Source of the DNA: Lucinisca nassula
Lineage: Eukaryota; Mollusca; Bivalvia; Lucinida; Lucinidae
Direction of reading: 5' to 3'
DNA: 64,000 nucleotides
NCBI GenBank assembly: GCA_963580285.1
Contig: OY757026.1
Coordinates: 69,875,396 to 69,939,395 of the forward strand
Shown: one piece after another, positions 43,372-54,195 of the stretch
How positions within the stretch are numbered: position 1 is the first letter of the stretch
Layout of the letters: each line of letters starts with the position of its first letter
Notes under the pieces: generated by a model
Database searches by the model: none
Told to the model about the DNA's origin: nothing
Seen by the model: the letters and a program-made list of their open reading frames with translations, nothing else
Program-made: the position numbers and the translations under genes

Positions 43372-43575
43372 TAACCTTTTTTGTACCAAATGGAATCGTT
43401 CTCCTTATATATAGCAGGAGTCCATTCCAAAATAAAGGGGTGTCAGGTTGTGTTTTCTTCAAAATTTATTTGGAAAACGGCTGAACGATTTTTTGCAAAC
43501 AGTGTAGGGCTGATCTGGGCCTGCACAGTTTGCCGGGGTACCCGTTTTGGGGTTTCTGGTACTGAATGGATTAAA
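43372..43575 (-). mobile_element. Element E copy, reversed, one PAL2 arm
   Basis: TTTTTTGTACCAAATGG left end and GGTACTGAATGGATTAAAC right end. Contains GGGGTGTCAGGTTGTGTTTTC, TTTATTTGGAAAACGGC, GCAAACAGTGTAGG..CTGATCTGGGCCTGCACAG and CCCGTTTTGGGGTTTC. Confidence 0.65.
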
Positions 43576-43708
43576 CAGGATTAAAGGCATAGTAAGGATT
43601 CAAATAAATAATCTATGTTTGGTGCAGAGATAAGGCGCATGTCTAGACTTTCCTTTTAATAACCAATATGATTTTCAATTACAAAACAGCATTATTGGTT
43701 GGCAGATA

Positions 43709-43905
43709 CAGTAAAATTCCTATATTAAGACCACCTTTGGGACTTTTCAAAAGTGGTCTTTAAGACCACTTTTGAACAGCCCAATAGGTGGTCTCTTATT
43801 TGGAGACGCTGGGTGTAGAAAACATACAGAAAGAATGACTGAAACCTTCTCAATAAGCTTTTAAACGCATATTTAATCTTATTTTTTTGCTTCACGGCGG
43901 AACTG
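43709..43905. mobile_element. D element with TA target duplication
   Basis: 197 bp. CAGTAAAATTCCTATATTAAG at the left, GGCGGAACTG at the right, TA on both sides. Palindrome TCAAAAGTGGTCTTTAAGACC..ACTTTTGAAC near the left end, GGTGGTCTCTTATTTGG beyond it. CAGT ends with TA duplications suggest the Tc1/mariner-pogo group. Confidence 0.7.
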
Positions 43906-43909
43906 TATA

Positions 43910-44685
43910 TGTGCTAATATTCAATACATAACCACGAAAATAGTATATTCAGAATTCTAAATATATTCATTTTTAATGACAGATTCTATCTGTCATCTCT
44001 AGATATCCTGCGTGTTGTAAAGTAGTTCCGGCTTTCTTACGACTTTCTTCCGGCTTTGACCGCCAAAGAAATATGAGTCCGCACAAAAATGTAGTCCGGT
44101 TAGGCGCAGTTATCAAAATTGTACATCCTATAATCGCAATACAAACTTTTGAAGCAGACGACATGACGATTTTATCTTACCTTTCAGAGAATATATTCAG
44201 CACTTCATATGAATCAGCTGCATCATGCGAGACTGTATACCTAGATCAATGCGGCATCTGCTAAGACGTCTGCTCAGGTTTTACACTGTTTTCTAACAGT
44301 GCTGTCAATATTTAATCCTTAAAGACCAACCGGTCAGCTGCAGACCAGAATATTAATGAGTTTTCCGACATTCGAGGTCAAGTCTAGGTCAGTTACAACT
44401 AGGTGTATATCAGACTTTGCGAGAAATGCTGTCCCTTTCAACCCTGGAATATGGTACAGATACCTATGCAAACAGTGTAGGTCCTGTGATATAATTCTAG
44501 GTGCCATATTTAGCAGAATGGACGAGCCCAACTTCAGTGATGGAAGAGTACACTCCAGAAACTCAAGGCAGTGAATAAATCAAAGCACTGACAACACTCA
44601 TGCCGATTGTATCTAAATGCAGGCTGGTCATGAACGAGGACTTGGACTGATCCGTTTAAACTTAACGGAAGTTTAGTAACTGATG
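43910..44685. other. Unassigned DNA; two unrecognised frames
   Basis: Frames at 43973-44164 (-) and 44356-44574 (+) have no domain I recognise. A single decayed PAL2 arm (CTGCTCAGGTTTTACACTG) is at about 44270. Confidence 0.4.
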
Positions 44686-44748
44686 CAAAAATGTAGAACA
44701 AGATCAGCACCGTGTTCTGTGGCGTTTGATCTTAGTCTACATTGTTTG
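44686..44748. repeat. PAL2-type palindrome
   Basis: GCAAAAATGTAGAACAAGATC and GATCTTAGTCTACATTGTTTG with GCACCGTGTTCTGTGGC in the middle. Confidence 0.55.
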
Positions 44749-44826
44749 TCAGATCGAACATTTTTTCAAGTGCAGATTTTACAGATAACACTTACATGTA
44801 ACCAAGACTGACAAACGACCCGGCTA

Positions 44827-45196
44827 TGTTTGGGTTGACTGTTTGGCATTCGACCCCAAGTTACTAATAAAAAAACGATCCAGAGCTAACGTCTACGTGA
44901 CTATCACTGACTTCTCGGAATAACCTTTTTCTTGCAGAAAATAGCCGCAGTGAGATCAGGGTATTCCATAAGACTGAAGAGGGTCATCCTGGAATCATAG
45001 GGTGAGCTTGGCAAACAGTGTAGACCAAGTTCGGACGCTGCAGAACGCGCTTCTTATCAAAATCTTCACTATTTGTTTGGAATTTCAAAGTTAAATTAAA
45101 CAGTTTATTCTCGGCCCAGAACTTTTACCCCAACCTACATCCCACCAACACTTTCGGTGCTTTGATTTTGAAACCAAACGATTGCATGATTACAAC
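44827..45196 (+). mobile_element. Element G copy 3
   Basis: CATTCGACCCCAAGTTACT, CGTGACTATCACTGACTTC, AAAATAGCCGCAGTGAG, GGCAAACAGTGTAGACCAAG, decayed right PAL2 arm, CTTTGATTTTGAAACC. Best alignment partner of 1123-1495. Confidence 0.6.
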
Positions 45197-45281
45197 ACGC
45201 TTAGGCACCATGCCCTTAAGTTAAAAAGGTTAAATCAATCAACCGTATCGTATGGTTACCAGTCCGGCCACGATCCTGTGT

Positions 45282-45587
45282 TTTGTATTGTTTCATTTGA
45301 GGTTTAACGTCCCCATCAACACTGTATAGGTCATTTTGGAGACGTTGCTTCCAGTTTTGTGGGACTTTTACCCGACACTGAGATGAAATGACATCTCAAG
45401 CCCTGCCGCCGCCCAATCAAAACCAATAGGGTTTATATGCATGGACGGTCCGACTCGCACCTCTTTACCTGGGCAGGCTTAGATCCTCTAAGCAGATTAC
45501 CAGTACTCGTGTGCGGGTCGGTTTCAGCTCTGCGTGGAAGCATCATGCAGCCCATCTATTTCTTTAAGCCCCGATTGGCGGGGGCCA
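45282..45587 (-). mobile_element. R1 retroposon, full length, with 12-bp target duplication
   Basis: ACGATCCTGTGT at 45270-45281 and 45588-45599. Minus-strand 5' end CCCCCGCCAATCGGGGC, 3' end GACGTTAAACCTCAAATG. Confidence 0.9.
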
Positions 45588-45762
45588 ACGATCCTGTGTA
45601 CCACCTTCACACCAGCACTGATAGAAACCACATGTTCAGGATCAAACTTTTGATGTGTGATGTAAGGTCGTGTCTAGAAAAGAAGAAATTGTATTTTGTT
45701 CTCAAAAAGCATCAAGTGAGAACGTATTGCAACATTTTTCATTGAACCCTGGACAGTTAAGA

Positions 45763-45940
45763 GTGAGTGAGTGAGTGAGTGAGTGAGTGTTTGAGTTTAC
45801 GTCCCACTAACAGCTAAGGTCATACGGAGACGATACTTCGGTTTAAAGACACATCTGAAAGTCTGGAGAAGTCCGGATCGATCCTGCGATCCCTGGTTTA
45901 CAAGGCGAGTAGCATAACCACTACACCACGGAGGCTTCTA
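45763..45940 (-). mobile_element. S2 SINE with target duplication
   Basis: (GAGT)n at 45763-45788 is the tail; head GCCTCCGTGGTGTAGTGG at about 45935. Flanks TGGACAGTTAAGA and TGGACAGTTAGAA at about 45750 and 45942. Confidence 0.75.
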
Positions 45941-45954
45941 ATGGACAGTTAGAA

Positions 45955-46536
45955 GCTGGTCGGAAAGCGGATGGCTTTGACTCTGATTTTGGGTGCCACA
46001 TGTGTGTGATCTATTTGTCTGGTGGAGCGTCATCTTACTATCAACAGAAGACGCTAGTGGACGTCGACGTAGCGGAAGACCGACGTCAGTACGTCAAGAT
46101 CGATACAGCCGACAGACGCATTTGAGAAGCAGATTTCCAGCGGCATCTGCTACACTGTATCTGTAGATAAACAAAGGGTTTCAACTACCGACTAATAAGC
46201 ACTGACACTGTTCGTCGCCCTTATGCGATGCACTTTTGAGAGCTAGACGTCCCTGTCGTGACCAAAATAAAGACGTCGACACAGTACGGAACACTTACGC
46301 TGGTGCATGAAATACGTACATGTATATTGGCGCCTTAGCGACTCGCGTGATATGCGTTTCAGTGACACATCGCACTTCAGCGTGGATCACGCCATTGTCG
46401 TTTCGGGATGTTTCGACACATAGGTGTAAGGTATGCCGAGGCGACGCGTGCGTAATAGAGCATGACATATCGGATGGAAAAAGCGAAATGGTATGTCGAG
46501 CTATTGTAGCTAGCGACATTAAGAACATTCAAGATC
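45955..46536. other. GC-richer unique segment, no supported gene
   Basis: CpG-containing sequence without the repeats seen elsewhere. Overlapping frames at 46320-46544 (+, 74 codons) and 46295-46528 (-, 77 codons) have no recognised domain. Confidence 0.35.
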
Positions 46537-46550
46537 ATGGCTGAGACGTT

Positions 46551-46625
46551 GGTTGGTTGGTTGATTTGAGGTTTAACGTCCCCATCAACACTGTAAAGGT
46601 CATTTTGGAGACGTTGCTTCCAATT
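46551..46625 (-). mobile_element. R1, 75-bp truncated copy with 14-bp target duplication
   Basis: ATGGCTGAGACGTT at 46537-46550 and 46626-46639. Only the 3' end of R1 (to TTGGAAGCAACGTC on the minus strand) is present. The tail is CAACCAACCAACC instead of CAAA units. Confidence 0.9.
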
Positions 46626-46811
46626 ATGGCTGAGACGTTAACTGAACAGCGAGACGTTACATCAATCAAGTGCGTCGGCCTCACGTGGTTTCATTTATTT
46701 GTTTACGCTCAGAATCCGGGATATCTAATCCAGCAGGATTACGCGCGGGTTTATAGTGCTGTTCTTACTCAAAAATTTCTTCAAGCCAATGGAATTCATG
46801 TACTTGACTGA
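46626..46811 (+). other. Short unrecognised open frame next to R1
   Basis: ATG 46626 opens 61 codons (MAETLTEQRDVTSIKC.. ending ANGIHVLD). The R1 target duplication copies its first codons, so before insertion the same ATG followed the sequence ending 46536. No family recognised; probably chance. 46812-47277 holds nothing further. Confidence 0.25.
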
Positions 46812-47290
46812 CCAGCCTTTCTCCTCCGATCTCTTTGTGAAAAATAGAGTATCTTTTGTGGGGAGGTATCCACAACCGACCAGACAAAAATGTTACTAAT
46901 TGCCAGTAGTATTGTTAAAACTTGAATTTTAATGTTTGGTTTTGAAAACGTAAATAGTTTATTGCCAAAATTTGAAACATCGAATGACATTTCATGATAC
47001 CACCGGTGTATAGACAACTGCAAACATATCATACAATGGAATTTGCAGAACTACTTTTCTAAATTTTTAGAAGGTTGTCTGTAAGTTTTCACAGTGTTTT
47101 GATTTTCTCATAGAATATGTCATTTCAGTGCCTTTGGCGCTTTGATGATGTTAGAGCTGTGATGAGCAAACGGCATCTGAGTTTCCGAATGATATAAAAC
47201 CAATCCTTTATACGCGTATACGTACCCCATGCAAACAACTCTTTTCTGTAATTAATAATAGCAATAAAATCGGGTTTGCCATGAGCGAAT

Positions 47291-47720
<430 letters not shown>

Positions 47721-48018
47721 CATGAGCGAATCGGATGACCCTGTTACATGTAACAAGGACGAACACATCGATCTATCGGAACAGACTTGCTATTGATGGG
47801 AACCTGCATTATTGTCAGTTCTGTACTAGAGTAACTGGAACTCTCGCTAACAATGTATTAGGCATAGTAAATTGTCTTTTCGACTATTAACTTATGCCGT
47901 TCGTTACCATGATATTTCATCTTTTTTAAAATAACAGTTTAGATCCAAATGAACTGGCTTGATCAGAATCTACAATGTTGTACCTGTTTTTCTGATGGCA
48001 TTGTAAAATTGAAAACAT

Positions 48019-48299
48019 CATCACGAAGCCACGCTTATCTTAATTTGACCCTCTTAAACCCCACTTTTATATAGTAAAACTGGGGTTTGCAGGGATATAC
48101 AATAGTTTACTTATTTCTGTTCAAAAACATAGATTGTGGGTACTCGTTAGAACCGCCTCGCCGAGGCGGTTCAAACGAGTTTCCACAATCTATGTTTTGA
48201 GCAGAAATAAGAAAAATATCACAATTTTTCGTCTTAAAATTTTCATTTTTTTCGGCGGTAAAGATGGCAATGTATTTGTATAGGCGTGTTTGCGGAATG
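48019..48299 (+). mobile_element. PC-A element, complete
   Basis: Ends CATCACGAAGCCACGCTTA and GTGTTTGCGGAATG. Core loop GCC; the right arm has one mismatch (TTCAAACGAG). 47732-48018 is unassigned apart from a decayed PAL2 arm pair at 47938-47990. Confidence 0.85.
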
Positions 48300-48430
48300 A
48301 AACACAAAATTGATGGCTGAAAATTGGCGAGGAGTGTAGCAGATTGAAATATTCAGTCCGTGTGAAATAATGGCGTCCAACATGGTGTCAGAAATTACAC
48401 ATTTTGGGTAAAAATGGTTATCATCTTTCT

Positions 48431-49220
48431 TATTCGACGGCAACACGGGCTTGATGTGGACGTGCGTTGTCGTATTGGAATTTGGTCTACGTAACGCTGG
48501 TCAGTCATGATCGTTCAAAGTACCTTGGCTGGCCAGCGTTACGTAGACCAAATTTTACGTCCAGTGGTTGCCCAATCCGTCCAGCGCATTGGTGGGAACT
48601 TCGAATTCCAAGACGACAACGCACGCCCACATCGAGCCCGTGTTGCCGTCGAATTTCTGAGACAACAAGGTGTAAGGACACTGCCGTGGCCAGCCAAATC
48701 CCCCGATATGTCGCCAAATGAGTACATTTGGGGTGTGTTGGGTCGCCGCGTGCGCAACAGACCCCAGCGTTGTAACAATCTGCAACAGCTTGGCCGAGCA
48801 TTGCAAGAAGAATGGAGACGGATACCAAGCGAGATAATCCGTCGCACAATCGCTAGCATGCCCAGAAAGTGTCGTGCATGCATCAATGCTCGCGGTGCAT
48901 GGACCAGATACTGATCCCCTTTGCATATAAACCTTCCCTGTGACATTGAAGGTTCGCTTCTTTCTATTTGAAGTTCCCTTATTTTTTGTCCCTAGTATAT
49001 ATAGCATGTCCAGTCTAATATAAAACACTTCATTCACGCTCAGCTCCCTAAGTGGTCATGAAAAATATATAAGTGGGCCATTGTCTTGAACCACTTGTTT
49101 GTATTAACCCCTAATAGTAGTTGCCGCATATATATAACATCTCCAGTCTAACATTGAACACTTCATTCACGTTCAACTCCCAAAGCGGTCATGAAAAATA
49201 TATGAGTGGGCCAAATATAA
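48431..49220 (+). mobile_element. Tc1-type transposon remnant with fold-back 5' side
   Basis: The transposase C-terminus (48507-48914) is preceded at 48431-48503 by an inverted copy of its own sequence (48529-48655, with about 48 bases missing), giving a hairpin with loop GTCATGATCGTTCAAAG. Downstream is a two-unit repeat at 48993-49083 and 49130-49214 (CACTTCATTCACGYTCA..GGTCATGAAAAATATATRAG), perhaps the 3' terminal region duplicated. Confidence 0.7.
48507..48914 (+). pseudogene. Tc1-like transposase, C-terminal part, open but truncated
   Basis: 135 codons, uninterrupted, ATG 48507 to TGA 48912. Residues 8-21 AGQRYVDQILRPVV, then FQDDNARPHRARV with the second catalytic Asp at residue 37, and PWPAKSPDMSPNEYIWGVLG with Glu 72. 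The 34 residues between match the D34E spacing of Tc1 transposases. The DNA-binding domain and first catalytic Asp are missing, replaced by the inverted copy. Ends CRACINARGAWTRY. A full protein is about 340 residues, so this is roughly the last 40 percent. The intact frame suggests recent loss or chance survival. Confidence 0.85.
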
Positions 49221-49430
49221 ACCCATCAGATGGTTAACTAATTGCTTTATGGTTGTTACACTGATATAAGCGGACATAACACGAGACTAATTTAGTTATG
49301 TGCGATACAAATAGACTAATCTGCCTTTGGTTGCTCAATGGCAGTACTATTGTCAAGTAAAAGACGTATCGGTTGGTTGGTTAATTGATTGATTGAATGA
49401 TTCATCGAACGATCGATTGATTTGTTGTGG

Positions 49431-49690
49431 CTGGGCTTTACAACACATTTACACGTGTGGGTCATCTTGTGTGTGACGACTTTCAGAGAAACTTTTTTTT
49501 CTCGTTTGCTTTACGGCCATTTCGATGGTTAATCTGAGATGGAGGAAAACCGGATTTCCCGGAGATAAACCCCCCTGACTTTCCGTTGCAGAACCTTGCG
49601 GCTCACATGTGAATCGAGAGAAGCTCGAACACACAACGTTGGGAAAGACAACGCTCTTACCAACTAGGCTAAGGAAATCCGTCGGGAGAA
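49431..49690 (-). mobile_element. S4 tRNA-derived SINE, reversed copy
   Basis: Minus strand: TTAGCCTAGTTGGTAAGAGCG head (A-box), GTGTTCGAGCTTC near the B-box position, CACATGTGAGCCGC, TCTGCAACGGAAAGTC, TCTCCGGGAAATCCGG, GGCCGTAAAGC. A second copy is at 58028 in the other direction. The head lies beside an A-tract at 49720-49739. Confidence 0.7.
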
Positions 49691-49863
49691 AAGGGATACA
49701 TATCACATTCATTCCTGAAAAAAAAAAAAAAAAAAAAAAGATTTATGAAAACCTTCAAGGTTTGTTTTTAAGCACAGAATAAATGACAACTTTAGCTGTT
49801 TCACAGAAAGAGTAATTTTCTCGCTAGTACTGCCTCATTAAAGCACATTTTCTATCATCAACT

Positions 49864-50209
49864 GCAGTCGAATTCAATGGCTCGAACACCTTTGGGACCT
49901 CGAAAATCTGTTCGAGACAGGGGTAGTTCGAGCCACTGAGGGATACTGCCAGGAGGTAGACGATATACTTTTTTGACATCTTTTCGTTGTTATATAATGA
50001 AAATGTATGCTGTGTGTACTCATTAGAATCGCCTCGATGAGGCGATTCTAATGAGTACACACAGCATAAATTCGCAAGTAAAAAGGCGAAAATCTCTTAA
50101 ATTATCCCCACTATTTCTTATGTACAGGATTTCTCTAGGGGCTCAAACATGGGTTCGAATCAGCCATGGTAAACGAGCCATCGGTGTTCGAGTCATCAAA
50201 GTTCTACTG
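49864..50209. mobile_element. PC-C element, second copy
   Basis: 346 bp. Ends CAGTCGAATTCAATGG and TCATCAAAGTTCTACTG, TA following. Core TATGCTGTGTGTACTCATT..AGAATCGCC with loop GAT and a matching right arm, 28 paired bases with no mismatch. Compared with PC-A the outer stem also changed on both sides (GCTGTGTG/CACACAGC). Confidence 0.8.
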
Positions 50210-50289
50210 TATCACCAAAAACGGCCAGCTCGAAACTCTCGTTCAGTATCCCACGGCATCAGTATGTTAGGGTTATGACACAAGTGATT

Positions 50290-50373
50290 GCTAGGCCGTA
50301 GTCAAAGGGAAACAATCCAGTATTGGGTTTAAGTGTGGCTGTCCCTTCCAAATGTCAGATAAAGTTGGCCATG

Positions 50374-50431
<58 letters not shown>

Positions 50432-50540
50432 AAGTGTAAAAAGCAGGAATAAAAACATGCTGCAAGGACACTAGAGCTTGCCTAACCGTAGGATGCCACT
50501 GTGACGCAAGGACCACATCCAATCACCCCAAGACGTATGT
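50290..50540 (-). repeat. R4 fragment expanded by a (GA)n microsatellite
   Basis: (GA)n at about 50378-50428 in the position of the R4 purine-rich run, then TAAAAGTGTAAAAAGCAGG, GGACACTAGAGCTTGCC and CCACTGTGACGCAAGGACC. 50541-50762 is unassigned. Confidence 0.5.
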
Positions 50541-50762
50541 ATTCGTCCTTTTTACAGTCAAAGACTCAGATAAATGGGGCAAGAGGAAAGTTGCAACAGT
50601 AAATAGTTTTTTTCTCGCATGTTTGTAGCATCCCACAGCTGCAAGACTGAATTCAAAGCTTAACTTCAATTACATGGAATGATAACATTTGGATTTGAAA
50701 TGTTCTGTTTATAATGGAACAAATTAGTGTCGGTACATTCCAAAAGCAACAATAAGCTCGGT

Positions 50763-50822
50763 GCTCCATCGAAGACTCAGATCAACCTGTGCATTTGCGC
50801 GATCTGATCAGAGAGTTCACTT
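50763..50822. repeat. PAL2-type palindrome
   Basis: TCCATCGAAGACTCAGATC and GATCTGATCAGAGAGTTCAC around AACCTGTGCATTTGCGC. Confidence 0.5.
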
Positions 50823-50985
50823 TTCACCTAGACCTCGCTCGTATAGCTTCGATTCTCAAGAATGGATGAATGAATACGAATACGAAGGATGCGAATCAAG
50901 CAGTTTTGCTGTACCCCGAATCGTTTAAATTGCTGGGAACCAGTGGGTACCTGAACCACGTCATGAGCCATGTGCGAACAGCAAA

Positions 50986-51050
50986 GGTGCAGGTCAAACT
51001 GCGCAATTGCGCAGTCTGATCTGCCTCTTAGCGTTCGCTTCTTAGATACA
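50986..51050. repeat. PAL2-type palindrome, GC core
   Basis: AAAGGTGCAGGTCAAACTGCG, then CAATTGCGCAGTCTGATCTG and AGCGTTCGCTTC. The central CTGCGCAATTGCGCAG is perfectly symmetric. Confidence 0.55.
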
Positions 51051-51360
51051 TTAGATACATATAGTACAATACCTCTATTTCCTGTGCCTAAAATTTCAAG
51101 ACATTTGATTGGCTGAGTAGCAGAGCAGACTTGTTTGTGCCTTAGCCGGTCGCTCAACGGCAAACACAGGTTCTCACGTGACCGGGCTTATCTGTTTTCA
51201 GTATTCACTGCAGTTCAGGTGATATTGGCATCGACTTTTAAGATTTGCTTAAATTGGCTCTTGAAACCGTATATTTCATTTGAAAATTTAATTAAGATAC
51301 AATGTAAGTAGGGGTAAAACATTATCAAGCAAACACCCCACTTCTTTGAAAACAAATTTA

Positions 51361-51668
51361 TCCACCCGTTTTGTTCCAGAAACCCCAAAACGGGTAGTTG
51401 GCATGCAGTGCAGGCCCAGATCAGACGCCACAGAACGCGGCGTCTGACCAGGGCCTGCACGGTTTGCAAAAAAAAAAAAAAAAAAAAAAAAACACAAAAA
51501 AAAAACAACAACAGGTCAGCCATTTTCCAAATACATTTTGAAGGAAAACAACAGGTCAGCCATTTTCCAAATACATTTTGAAGGAAACACAACCTGACAC
51601 CCCTAAATTTTGAAATGAACCTGTGCTATATATAAGGCGGAAGATTCCATTTGGTACAAAACGGGTTA
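51361..51668 (+). mobile_element. Element E copy with intact PAL2
   Basis: CCACCCGTTTTGTTCC left, GGTACAAAACGGGTTAC right. PAL2 at about 51400-51465 has strong arms (GCAGTGCAGGCCCAGATC and its complement) around GCCACAGAACGCGGC. A-tract at 51470-51491. A 40-bp direct duplication (CAACAGGTCAGCCATTTTCC..TTTTGAAGG) at 51509-51588. Confidence 0.75.
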
Positions 51669-52067
51669 CATAAAACAGAGGGTTTTGCATTACGCAAGCT
51701 AATTAAGAAATTGATTTTACTTTGTATTTGAGAAAGTTTTGATTAACTGCACAACCTTACGTTGCAGATATGAACAATATTCCAAGTACATCATCGTGTG
51801 TTTACGGTCTCCAGAGTCGTATCTTCTCGAAAGCTGGTTGCTGCATTTCAATTTAGAAAGCCTTGAAACACATTCATATTTTGTTACAATCGCGTCAGAC
51901 GATACTCAAGCAATCACCACAGCATGTGTTTTTTTTTTCTGAAGAAATATGCAAACAAGATGTGTTTATAGAACTCTATTTTTCTCGAACACCGTTTCTG
52001 AAAGACAGAAAAGTAAGTCAAAGGTGTTAGTCCAAACATCATTCTTGCATAAAATCATATAATATAA
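51669..52067. other. Unassigned DNA
   Basis: No dispersed repeat or gene recognised. Confidence 0.4.
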
Positions 52068-52348
52068 CATTACGAAAACACACCCGTGCGACATAGTGCA
52101 TTTTCCGTATCTCCAAAATGGCTACTTTTTCTGATGAAAATCTGTGATATGTTTCTTATAAATACTGCAAACATAGGTCGTGGGTGCTCGTTAGAACTGC
52201 CTCATTGAGGCGGTTCTAACGAGTACTCACAACCTATGTTTTGTAGCAGAAATAAGAAAAAATAATGTATACCCCCGTACACCCCAGTTTTCTCTATATA
52301 AAGTGGGGTGTTCAGGGGTCTTCATTTCCCGGACTTGATCACGTGATG
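52068..52348 (-). mobile_element. PC-B element, complete
   Basis: Ends CATTACGAAAACACACCCGTG and TTGATCACGTGATG. The left end is intermediate between PC-A (GAAAACACGCC) and PC-B (GATAACACACCCG). Core loop ATT, one mismatch (AACTGCC). Confidence 0.85.
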
Positions 52349-52856
52349 ATATGAACATAGCTATTTAAAATTATTCTTGAATGGACCAGAAGCTCTGTTC
52401 AAACAACAAATCCCATGTTCAAATCATGAAATTCACGTGCTGTTTGAACATGGATTGTGAACTTTTGATATCACAAAAAAGGTGGGACTTGCTTTGTTTA
52501 CGTTATGTTGAGCGACGTAACGTTATCGCCCCGAACGTAGCATTTTAGCATTTTAGAACGACTTCAGATGGGTCACTGCGTAAATGGCGACATTGCAAAT
52601 AACATTCTGAACTAGCCGCCGTGTTGGTTTTGCGTCGCATTGTATATGGAGTTTAAATGGAACTGCGGGGCGTTTTCGTCACAAATTTGCGTTGGAAATC
52701 GTAAGTTGTGCAAGAACAACGATCATCCATGGTTATTTCATTGCAGTGACACTTTCCAGATCCTTTGAAAGATATTTGAATACTCGAACTAGCGGCATGA
52801 TGTTCAAACATCTTCCTCGGGAACTGGCAAATGTAAATGAATGGAAAACCATGGAT
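52349..52856. other. Small fold-back then unique DNA
   Basis: CCCATGTTCAAATCATG pairs loosely with TTTGAACATGG at 52411-52452. 52620-52856 has overlapping short frames with no recognised domain. Confidence 0.35.
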
Positions 52857-53176
52857 GGTTTCGAAAACACGCCTATACAAATATATTGCAAATTTTACCG
52901 CCGAAAAAATACACATTTTCAGATGAAAAATTGAGGCGGTTCTAACGAGCACCCACAATCTATATTTTAGAGCAGAAATAAGAAAAATAAAGTTTACCCA
53001 GTAAACCTCAGTTTTACCTTATACAGTCGGGGTTCATTGGTCATACGGAGACGAGACCCCGGTTTATAGACTCATCTTAGAGTCTGGAGAAGCCCGGGAT
53101 CGATCCTGCAATCCCTGGTTTTTCAGGCGAGGCTTCCATATTGGGGTGAGAATTATATAGGCGTGTTTTCGTGGTG
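52857..53176 (-). mobile_element. PC-A with one core arm lost, split by an S2 SINE
   Basis: GAAAACACGCCTATACAAAT left; after GATGAAAAATT it jumps straight to GAGGCGGTTCTAACGAGC, so only the right core arm remains. The far arm is interrupted after GTCGGGGTTCATT by S2 and resumes with TGGGGTGAGAATTATATAGG to TTTTCGTGGTG. Confidence 0.75.
53038..53128 (-). mobile_element. S2 SINE fragment inside PC-A
   Basis: GGTCATACGGAGACGAGACC, AGTCTGGAGAAGCCCGGGATC, CAATCCCTGGTTTTTCAGGC and GAGGCTTCC: internal part of S2, head and tail reduced. Confidence 0.65.
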
Positions 53177-53284
53177 TGATCCCTATAATAACATCAAAAG
53201 AGTTGATTTGGACATACAATGCACAACAGTTCGTCTGTCATTACTGGCAGTGACCAGTCTTAACCTCATGCGAGAAATCATGCT

Positions 53285-53940
53285 ACTGCTTGGATGTTCT
53301 AAAATCGCTGATTAGACCAATGCTAGTTCTAAACAGTCATTTGCAGATAGAACAACATTCCTCAGAGGAAGGCAGGTCTGTTGGCGATGCATAATCTCTT
53401 GATTTGCGTTGTGCACGTTTTTGCTTGACTTTGCCGATTCTTTACGCCTCATACCCACTAGCACCTCTCCTGATGAGGCCTCGCCACTTCGCTCGGTCCC
53501 ATGCAATTTGTCCCCACGGCTCTGCGTGAGGGGGGCCTTGAGGGTGTCCTTGTTTTGTTTGTTTGTTTGATTTGAGGTTTAACGTCCCCGTCAACACTGT
53601 AAAGGTCATTTTGGAGACGTTGCTTCCAATTTTGTGGGACTTTTAACCGACATTGAGATGAAATGACATCTCAAGCCCTGTCGCCCAATGAAACAAATAG
53701 GGTTTATTAGCATGGACGGTCCGCCTCGCACCGCGGTTCCTGGACAGGCTTAGATCCTCTAAGCGGTTTACCAGTACTAGTGTGCGGGCCGGATTCAGCT
53801 CTGCGTGGAAGCATCGTGCAGCCCATAAATTTCTTCAAGCCCCTATGGGCGGAGGCGGAAGAGGGTGTCCTTGTATTTCTTCTGTTGACCACTATTAAAG
53901 CCGTTGCCCATTTCTTGTTCTCCATTAACAATGGAGGAAG
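53285..53940 (-). pseudogene. Non-LTR retrotransposon ORF2 C-terminal tail, split by R1
   Basis: Upstream piece (53866-53935) reads GQQKKYKDTL-like sequence across frames, and after R1 the frame continues PWGQIAWDRAKWRGLIRRGA, SGYEA, stop, RIGKVKQKRAQRKSRD, then SSEECCSICK, stop, LFRTSIGLISDFRTS. The D-R-x-x-W-R block, the basic RKR-rich block and a final C-x2-C...(R/F)xxIGL..H/FRT motif are what I know from the C-termini of many molluscan LINE proteins, where the last motif is a zinc-finger-like ending; here its His is replaced and stops interrupt. Dead fragment. Confidence 0.65.
53554..53860 (-). mobile_element. R1 retroposon, full length, with 14-bp target duplication
   Basis: GAGGGTGTCCTTGT at 53540-53553 and 53861-53874. 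The target is the LINE tail remnant, so R1 moved after that LINE died or was truncated. Confidence 0.9.
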
Positions 53941-53944
53941 GGTC

Positions 53945-54016
53945 CACTAGTATACAATTGGTTAAGACCATTTGTCGGACTGGTCAAAAGTGGTCTCTTT
54001 AGTCGGGTGGTCTAAA
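53945..54016. mobile_element. D element fragment
   Basis: TTGGTTAAGACCATTTGTCG, GGTCAAAAGTGGTCTC and GTCGGGTGGTCT: one D end and a weakened palindrome. Confidence 0.5.
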
Positions 54017-54195
54017 TGTTTAATTTATCGATCAGGCATTCTTTGAGACTTAAGAAAATTGTTGAAATGGCATACATTGTGCATTCATTACTTGTGCAAA
54101 TGATTCGAGATGATTTTTATCGTAACGCCTTCTCATTTTGTTTGACATTCAAACAAACGAATGCATAATGGCATCATACTCCGCATCTCAAGTTG

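Noticed and set aside
48555..49037. 160-codon minus-strand frame
   Set aside because: Antisense shadow of the Tc1 transposase frame.
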